This document shows positions 57,445 to 64,000 of a stretch of 64,000 nucleotides of DNA, piece by piece. Source of the DNA: Cadophora sp. MPI-SDFR-AT-0126 (lineage: Eukaryota > Ascomycota > Leotiomycetes > Helotiales > Ploettnerulaceae); contig JAGMVK010000007.1 of NCBI GenBank assembly GCA_020747065.1, forward strand, positions 1,736,001-1,800,000, in the 5' to 3' direction. The translations under genes were made by a program, and so were the position numbers. The notes under the pieces were generated by a model. The model saw nothing but the letters and a program-made list of their open reading frames with translations, was not told the origin of the DNA and ran no database searches. Position 1 is the stretch's first letter; the number at the start of each line of letters is the position of its first letter.

Positions 57445-60400
57445 ATGGACGACCTCTTCGACGTATTCGACGATAATGCTGCGGGCGCAGCAGTCCCAGA
57501 ACGAACGAAGAAACCGAAAAAGGACAAGAAAGACCGGGCGAAGAAGAGAACAGCGAGCGGCGAAGTTAAGAAAGTCGCAGAAGATCAAGATGAAGATGCT
57601 GAGATGGAAGACGAAACGCTGGCGGTAGGAGCTGAGGAAGAGGAGAGCAATGCGCTTATTGAGAAGAAGGATACCAAGAGACGCCGCCGCGAAGAAGAAG
57701 CAGAACCAGTCCTCACGGATGCTTTCCAAACAGAACAGTCGAGAGAAGTTGCTGCTTCAGCAGGCTTGCAAGCCAAGGACGACGGGGCATTGGTGATCCA
57801 ACACAATATTCAGCATCAAGTTTCCCTACCTCCAGACTATGACTACATTCCCATCTCACAACACAAGTCGCCCGAGACTCCAGCCCGAACATGGCCCTTC
57901 GAGTTGGATCCTTTCCAGAAAGTGTCAATCGCATCTATCGAGCGCGGTGAAAGTGTTTTAGTGTCGGCGCATACCAGCGCTGGGAAGACTGTTGTCGCAG
58001 AATATGCTATCGCGCAGAGCTTGAAGAACAACCAGAGAGTGATCTATACGAGTCCTATCAAGGCGTTGAGCAACCAGAAATACCGAGAGTTTGCGGCAGA
58101 GTTTGGAGATGTGGGTCTCATGACCGGAGATGTTACCATCAACCCTACGGCGACTTGCTTGGTCATGACAACAGAGATTCTGAGATCTATGTTGTATCGG
58201 GGCTCCGAGATCATGCGAGAGGTTCAGTGGGTGATATTTGATGAAATCCATTACATGAGAGATAAGGCCAGAGGTGTCGTCTGGGAGGAAACAATCATCT
58301 TACTGCCAGACAAGGTCAGATATGTATTTTTGTCTGCCACTATTCCGAATGCTATGCAGTTTGCAGAATGGATTACCAAGACACATCAACAGCCGTGTCA
58401 CATTGTCTATACCGATTTCCGACCCACGCCCTTACAGCACTACTTCTTCCCGGCTGGCGCCGATGGTATTCATTTGATCGTTGATGAGAAGGGTAATTTC
58501 AGAGAGGACAATTTCCAGAAGGCTATGGCTACAATCGAGGACAAGAAGGGCGCAGATCCAGCCGATATTGATGCCAAGCAAAAAGGCAGAGGAAAGAACA
58601 AGAAGACGAATAAGGGTGGCAGTAAGGACGAAACCAACGATATCTACAAGATTGTTCGAATGATCATGATGAAGCATTATAACCCTGTTATTGTCTTCAG
58701 TTTCAGCAAACGAGAGTGTGAAGCTTACGCTTTGAAGATGGCTTCGCTGGCTTTCAACGACGACTCCGAGAAGGCAATGGTTCAAAAGGTCTTCGAGAGC
58801 GCTATTGAATCTTTATCCGAAGAGGACAAGACCTTACCTCAAATCCAACATATCCTTCCCCTGCTACGCCGTGGAATTGGTGTCCATCATTCTGGTCTGC
58901 TTCCAATCCTGAAAGAGACAATCGAGATTTTATTTCAGGAGAACTTGATCAAGGTTTTGTTTGCAACCGAGACATTCTCCATTGGTCTGAACATGCCTGC
59001 CAAGACAGTTGTCTTCACCAGTGTAGAGAAGTTCGATGGTACTAGGATGCGGTACCTGACTCCGTCAGAATTTGTCCAAATGTCCGGACGTGCAGGAAGA
59101 AGAGGTCTTGATGACAGAGGTATCGTCATCATGATGATCAACGACAAGATGGAGCCAGCAACAGCAAAGGAGATCGTCAGAGGAGAACAAGATAAGCTCA
59201 ATTCCGCCTTTTATCTCGGATATAACATGATCTTGAACTTGATGAGAGTTGAAGGTATTTCCCCGGAGTTCATGTTGGAGCACTGTTTCTATCAATTCCA
59301 GAATACGTCAAGTGTGTCTGGGCTAGAGAAAGAGCTTCAAGCAATGCAGACCGAGCAGGACAATCTTGAGATTCCGGATGAAGCTACCATCAAGGAATAT
59401 TACGACTTGCGCCAACAGCTCACATCATATACCAAGGACATGCGCAATGTTATCAACCACCCAAACTACTGCTTACAATTCATGCAGCCTGGGCGTGTTG
59501 TGCACATAAAGCACAAGGATCAAGACTTTGGCTGGGGCGCAGTAGTCAAATTCAACCCTGTCAGAATGGTCAAGGGCCAGGGCGCCGAAGAGGTACCTCC
59601 TCAAGAATCGTTCATGCTCGATGTATTGCTGTTGGTGTCCAGCGAGTCCTCAACAGGTACACAGACTCAAGGCCCTATCCCGGCAGGACTTCAACCACCT
59701 TCTGGTGAAGACAAAGGAAAGATGGAAGTTGTCCCGGTACTACTTTCTTGTATTGAAGCTATCGGGCATGTTCGAATATTCCTACCAAAGGACCTTAAGC
59801 CTGCAGATCAACGCAACACAGTTCGGAAGTCTTTAGACGAGGTCAAGCGCCGCTTCCCAGATGGAATTGCAGTTTTGGACCCAATCGAGAACATGGGAAT
59901 CACGGATGATTCTTTCAAGAAGCTTCTGCGAAAGATTGAAGTCCTTGAATCTCGTTTACTTTCGAATCCCCTTCACAACTCTCCTCGTCTCCCCGAACTC
60001 TACAATCAATACGCAGCCAAGCTAGCTATTGGTGGTAAAATCAAGGACAAGCGGAAGGCAATCACATCAGCCTTGAGCATCATGCAACTGGACGAGCTAA
60101 AATCTCGCAAGCGTGTACTGCGACGCCTTGGCTTTATCAATGACCAGGAAGTTGTTGAACTCAAGGCTCGTGTTGCGTGTGAGATTTCTTCCACTGGTGA
60201 TGGTCACGAGCTTCTACTGTCCGAACTACTTTTTAATCGCTTCTTCAATGAGCTGAGCCCCGAGGTTTGCGCATCTGTACTTTCTTGCTTTATCTTTGAG
60301 GAGAAGAGTAAATCTGCCGAGCCACTCAAGGAGGAACTGTCAAAACATTTCAGAGAGATCCAGAGTCAGGCCAAAATCATTGCCAAAGTCAGTCAGGAAA

Positions 60401-60736
60401 GCAAGCTAGCTGTCAACGAGAAGGAGTACGTGGATAGCTTTAAGTGGGAACTCATGGAAGTCGTCCTTCTATGGGCACAGGGAAAGTCTTTTGCAGAAAT
60501 CTGGTACGGCATCCCCACATAACTAATGACAGCAGCAGGCTAACGACATGAGTAGCAAAATGACAGATGTCTATGAAGGATCACTCATTCGTCTGTTCCG
60601 TCGTCTTGAGGAGCTTCTTAGACAGATGGCACAAGCTGGTAAGGTTATGGGATCAGATGAGCTGTCAACGAAGTTCGAGGAAGCTCTTTCGAAGATTAGA
60701 AGAGATATTGTTGCTGCTCAGAGTCTGTACTTGTAG
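57445..60736 (+). CDS. mtr4: Exosome RNA helicase Mtr4
   Basis: Exons 57445-60503 and 60556-60736 give 1079 residues, the family length. An acidic/basic N-terminal tail precedes the helicase core: [20 protein letters not shown], Walker A AHTSAGKT (about residue 176), the DEIH box in [18 protein letters not shown] (about residue 265), [29 protein letters not shown] and [15 protein letters not shown]. The arch/KOW insertion and C-terminal helical bundle follow, ending [20 protein letters not shown] and [12 protein letters not shown]. Mtr4 unwinds RNA for the nuclear exosome and is part of TRAMP. The final 52-base intron has a GTACGG donor and a GAGTAG acceptor, giving [11 protein letters not shown] as expected. 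The start at 57445 is the first ATG of the frame. It is divergent from COX8. Confidence 0.97.
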
Positions 60737-63230
60737 GTCGAAGATTACTCGAGATCCAGTCTATTGATATTGCAGCGATCATGGTCTGGGGCACCGAAAA
60801 GCATGCATTGTTTGGAGCATGGAGTTTAGGTGTTGTAGCCATGGAGGTTACGCACGCTGGGTTTATTTTCAATGTTTTCTGAGCGTCTTTAATTTGTATG
60901 TTCTCTTCAAGATAAGCGATCATACATAAGTAGACTATAGATATTCCTCATGGCGAGGTTTCACTCATCTCGCCTGGTCCTTGATACCACGATGCCTGAT
61001 GGCATCTCCGAGCGTGACGAACTATCTCGCGGCCCGAGTCATGGTCCTGCGTCTCTGGAGATCTGCTAATGTACTAAAATGAGATTTGACTTTCCACCCG
61101 ATCTGCTTGTTGAGCCCTGTGCATCCTAGGCCGCATTGTCCGTTCCACAAGATCTTGCTGCAGGGGACGGGTATCTCGATCTCGACTTTCCGTGACAGAA
61201 ACTCTGTTTCAAATCCTTGATCCTGGCCATGTGCATGACAGATGACGATGTGCGGTGTTTACATTCAGGTACAGTAGTAATTTTATGGGGCAGCTGAGTT
61301 TCTGTTCAAAGGGCTCCCATCTTAGCTTCCAACACTTTTTACGTTCAACTTACCTACGCTTCTCATTCGTCAACATTTCTAAGCCGGCAAACTCGTTAGA
61401 TCCATCAGCCGCCCCAAAGAAAACATAATTGGGAGAAATAGGAGGCACGGCAAGTTAGTTTCCACAAGTTGCTTGAGACTACGGAGGAATAAATACAGTC
61501 ATGTTACAAGCGTGGACACCAGGGACTTTACATGCAATTAATCTATTCTGGTGTTTCGGGGGTCGTTTAGTATTCACCAACAACAAATCCAATCTCTGAT
61601 AAAAAGGGCTACAAAGCAAGCAATGTCTTCTCCCGAGCTCCTTCAAGATTGAGCGGCTGTGCCCAAATGACGGCGAAAGGCATATTCTCACCCCTGAACT
61701 AGGGCTCACCTGCATCCCACCACCAGCCAGCGCCATCGCTGGACGTTCTGATGCCCTGATGTCCTGATTCTCGTCTCCCTTTCGTTCGCGTGCCCCTACG
61801 ACATACACCCGATGGAGTTTTCATGTCCTCCACGGGGTCTTACGACATACACTCGATCGACTTTCAATGTCCTCCACGGGTCCAATCCTCAGTGCGGCCT
61901 TACGACGCAACTAGCCGCAACAGGGGGAGCGACTTCAACACTTGGGAGAGGCCGAATGGATCTTGAAACAAAACTCTTGTTCTCTTCTGGCTTGGTGCAT
62001 TGGTGGGCTTAACAGAGGCTGCCAGCAACCGCAGACACTAGCTCTCATCATGACGAGCAGGCCCCTGAGTGGCCGGACTGCCCTGAGATGATCTTCCATT
62101 GTGCCTCTCGAGGGGCTTGGATTGTAGGCTAAAGCCCCCGAGAAGTCCAGCCCAGCCAGCCGTCCATACATGGACTTGACTACTTCTGCATAACACACAT
62201 CCGACTCTGCATTGCCTGCACACCACCACAGAAGCGAAATATTAAACTTTAATAACCTAGTGTTACTCTCCCGCATGTCTTCGTTTTTGCCAGAGAGTGA
62301 ATTTCCCCTTTCTTCTATTCCAGACAGACGAGTGAGCCTGAATTATCAATCGGACTGGTGGATGCTATCTTGCACAGACTTCTGACATATTGACAAGCAC
62401 CAGCCCGCACTCTGGCCCAAGCCTTTCTGACATATTGCTTGCCCTTATCGGCTGCTGTATGTATCAGTACTGATTTCTAAAAGAAGATCATCGCTCGGAT
62501 CTGCATTTCGATAAGAGCACCAGAAAGTCGAAAAGTCGGCACGAGACAGGGGCACCCAGGTCTCTCCTGGCGTTTCCCAGAGCCAAGAAAAGAAAGAACT
62601 ACTCGAGTACGCCTAAACTTACTTGTCGTATCGTACAAAAATCTCCCTCCCCGAAATGCCTACGCGTCCGCGCGTCTTGCGTTGACAATCACACAAGACG
62701 GCGTACCGCAATTCCATCCCCCAGTCCTGTCATCCGGAGTACGGCAACGGCCTTCAGATAAGTCCCATCCCATCTCGAGACTTTGGACTCTAGACTCTGC
62801 AAAGTTATCAACTTGAGACGGTCCAGCCGAGCTTTGCAGTTTGTGCCGGGGTTGCTGTGCTATTATACCTAAATAGTCGGGGATCTGCCAGAACAACGGG
62901 GCTTCAGACCAGATTCGGCATCATCTGCAATTCCTAATTGTCCCCACCTCGAACTTACAGCGGCAACGACGTGGACCCTCTCTTCTCCAGACGCCAAACG
63001 CCAAACGCTCCTCTTCTCCTCGATTTTCCAGTCCACAGAGAAGCAGAAGAATTGGCTTTAAGCAATACGTCGTGGTCAGACGAGGTCACCGGAAATCGAA
63101 AACAAATCAAAAACCTCTCGTCTTTCTTCGCGAGAGCTTTTGTCCCAAGCCATTCGATGTCGACCTAAAAGATACAACTTTCTACAAACAAAAGGCCTGC
63201 CAATTCCCCTCATCCACGAGGGTCACGGCC
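60737..63230. other. Intergenic, no gene seen
   Basis: 2.5 kb between MTR4 and the DENN-like gene. It contains an imperfect 43-base tandem repeat (61797-61883). The last 300 bases are pyrimidine-rich and are probably the leader and promoter of the DENN-like gene. Short ORFs only. Confidence 0.5.
61797..61883. repeat. Imperfect tandem duplication of about 43 bases
   Basis: Two adjacent copies, 61797-61840 and 61841-61883, share TACGACATACAC at the left and ATGTCCTCCACGGG at the right. They differ by a few substitutions and one base of length. A third partial echo (CCTTACGACG) follows at about 61898. Confidence 0.85.
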
Positions 63231-64000
63231 ATGGATTCCTCCTCTGCTCCACTGGCAGACTACTTCTGGATCGCTGGCATCGATTCCATATCATACACCG
63301 ACCCCGTCCTGGGAGGTCCCAATCTGTGGGAGAAAGTTGCAAATGGCGCAGGGCCACCCTCACCAGGAGTCGATGCGACCATAGAGGAGGGCAGCGAAGG
63401 AGAAGCAGCTTCTTCTCCACCACCTCGAGCTACCGCACGCCATTCCCGCAACAACTCATGGAATAAATTAGGCAAGGTCCCCAGCGAGGTACGGAACTCT
63501 GTCCAGAGTTTGGAGGATATTGGGAACACACAGAGCAATAGAAGCAGCATCACGATCAAGGCCCCGAATACGAATGGCAACGCCAGTGGCAACAGAGATA
63601 GTGTGCTGGGCGATTTTGACTTTGATCGGGCGCTGGTCAAATTTGCAAATGAAAGAGAGAACTTCTTGGACGATTTAAGCTTCAGTGCGGGAGCACCCAT
63701 ACAGAAACCTCCACCTATGACAAATCCGAGGGCAGATAGGATCAGAATTGAGGATACACTTGAGACAAATGGATCTGGATCCGGATTGGGTAAAAGAAGC
63801 CCGCTGAGAAGTGTGGGAGGTAGCATTCGGCGGAGGATCAGTTTCAGAGATATGAGCAGCATGAAGAGACAGCCTTCGATGGTTCAGAGGACAAGTGAGT
63901 TTGTGATTTCGTTCTATAGAAAGGAGATATTCTGGCACAATGGCCTATCACGAACTCCTGCTGTCATCAGTCCTCAGCTGTGGAATTGTTTTGCTCATAC
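63231..64000 (+). CDS. Probable DENN-domain protein, N-terminal part (runs off window)
   Basis: The first exon, 63231-63894, is open for 221 codons and ends at a GTGAGT donor (63895); the rest lies in the intron or beyond the window. It begins MDSSSAPLADYFWIAGIDSI and contains SWNKLGKVPSEVRNSVQSLE, DFDFDRALVKFANERENFLD, DLSFSAGAPIQK and SPLRSVGGSIRRRISFRDMS. Intervening parts are Ser/Pro-rich. From memory, this N-terminal pattern belongs to fungal DENN (AEX-3)-domain proteins, which act as Rab guanine-nucleotide exchange factors. The DENN domain itself is not inside the window, so the assignment is provisional. The ATG at 63231 has a good context (GGCCATGG). Confidence 0.65.
   Translation, partial: MDSSSAPLADYFWIAGIDSISYTDPVLGGPNLWEKVANGAGPPSPGVDATIEEGSEGEAASSPPPRATARHSRNNSWNKLGKVPSEVRNSVQSLEDIGNTQSNRSSITIKAPNTNGNASGNRDSVLGDFDFDRALVKFANERENFLDDLSFSAGAPIQKPPPMTNPRADRIRIEDTLETNGSGSGLGKRSPLRSVGGSIRRRISFRDMSSMKRQPSMVQRTSEFVISFYRKEIFWHNGLSRTPAVISPQLWNCFAH

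Overview
This window looks like nuclear DNA of a filamentous ascomycete. The protein families (HsbA-type secreted protein, Rsm25/mS23, Ima1, Kgd4/Ymr31, Vfa1, Siw14-type phosphatase) are fungal. Genes carry several short introns (mostly 45-65 bases) with GTRNGT donors, CTRAY branch sites and YAG acceptors, and they alternate strand with intergenic gaps of a few hundred bases. The protein flavour suggests Leotiomycetes/Helotiales, but that is an inference. I saw no bacterial operons, CRISPR arrays, rRNA or convincing tRNA genes, and no intact transposon. All exon structures were worked out by hand from splice motifs, reading phase and family knowledge.

Layout, left to right. 1-498: C-terminal end of an unrecognised conserved protein. 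1949-2482: carboxylesterase pseudogene. 3061-7128: mitochondrial PPR protein, divergent Rsm25 (mitoribosome) and convergent ALG14 (ER N-glycosylation). 7885-10106: Hlj1-type ER DnaJ, divergent from an Aim19-like protein. 11614-12918: Siw14-like phosphatase with a predicted membrane tail. 14121-20160: UFD2 (E4 ubiquitin ligase), divergent from IMA1 (inner nuclear membrane). 22597-24418: cyclase/kynurenine-formamidase-like enzyme. 26287-28696: C2H2 zinc-finger protein. 28697-36929: 8.2 kb gene desert with coding-like relics and G-rich repeats. 36930-38628: YVH1 phosphatase. 40485-41128: VFA1. 43215-45673: unknown coiled-coil protein with an apparent frameshift. 46382-48733: ERG19, divergent from CYC3. 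49024-50748: RUS/DUF647 protein with a 13-base microexon. 51465-51942: KGD4. 53033-53691: HsbA-like secreted protein. 55383-60736: MED18, COX8 and MTR4. 63231-end: start of a probable DENN-domain protein.

Functionally this is a housekeeping segment. Mitochondrial genes recur (PPR, RSM25, AIM19, CYC3, KGD4, COX8). A smaller group serves ER and ubiquitin quality control (ALG14, HLJ1, UFD2). Others act in ribosome and RNA maturation (YVH1, MTR4), transcription (MED18, C2H2) and endosomal sorting (VFA1). Several genes are divergent pairs separated by 250-540 bases and probably share promoters. I found no convincing new multi-gene system. The most unusual signals are irregularities of gene structure: apparent frameshifts in two genes, a GC-AG intron, a 13-base microexon, stop-free introns of length 3n, and decayed coding relics in the desert.
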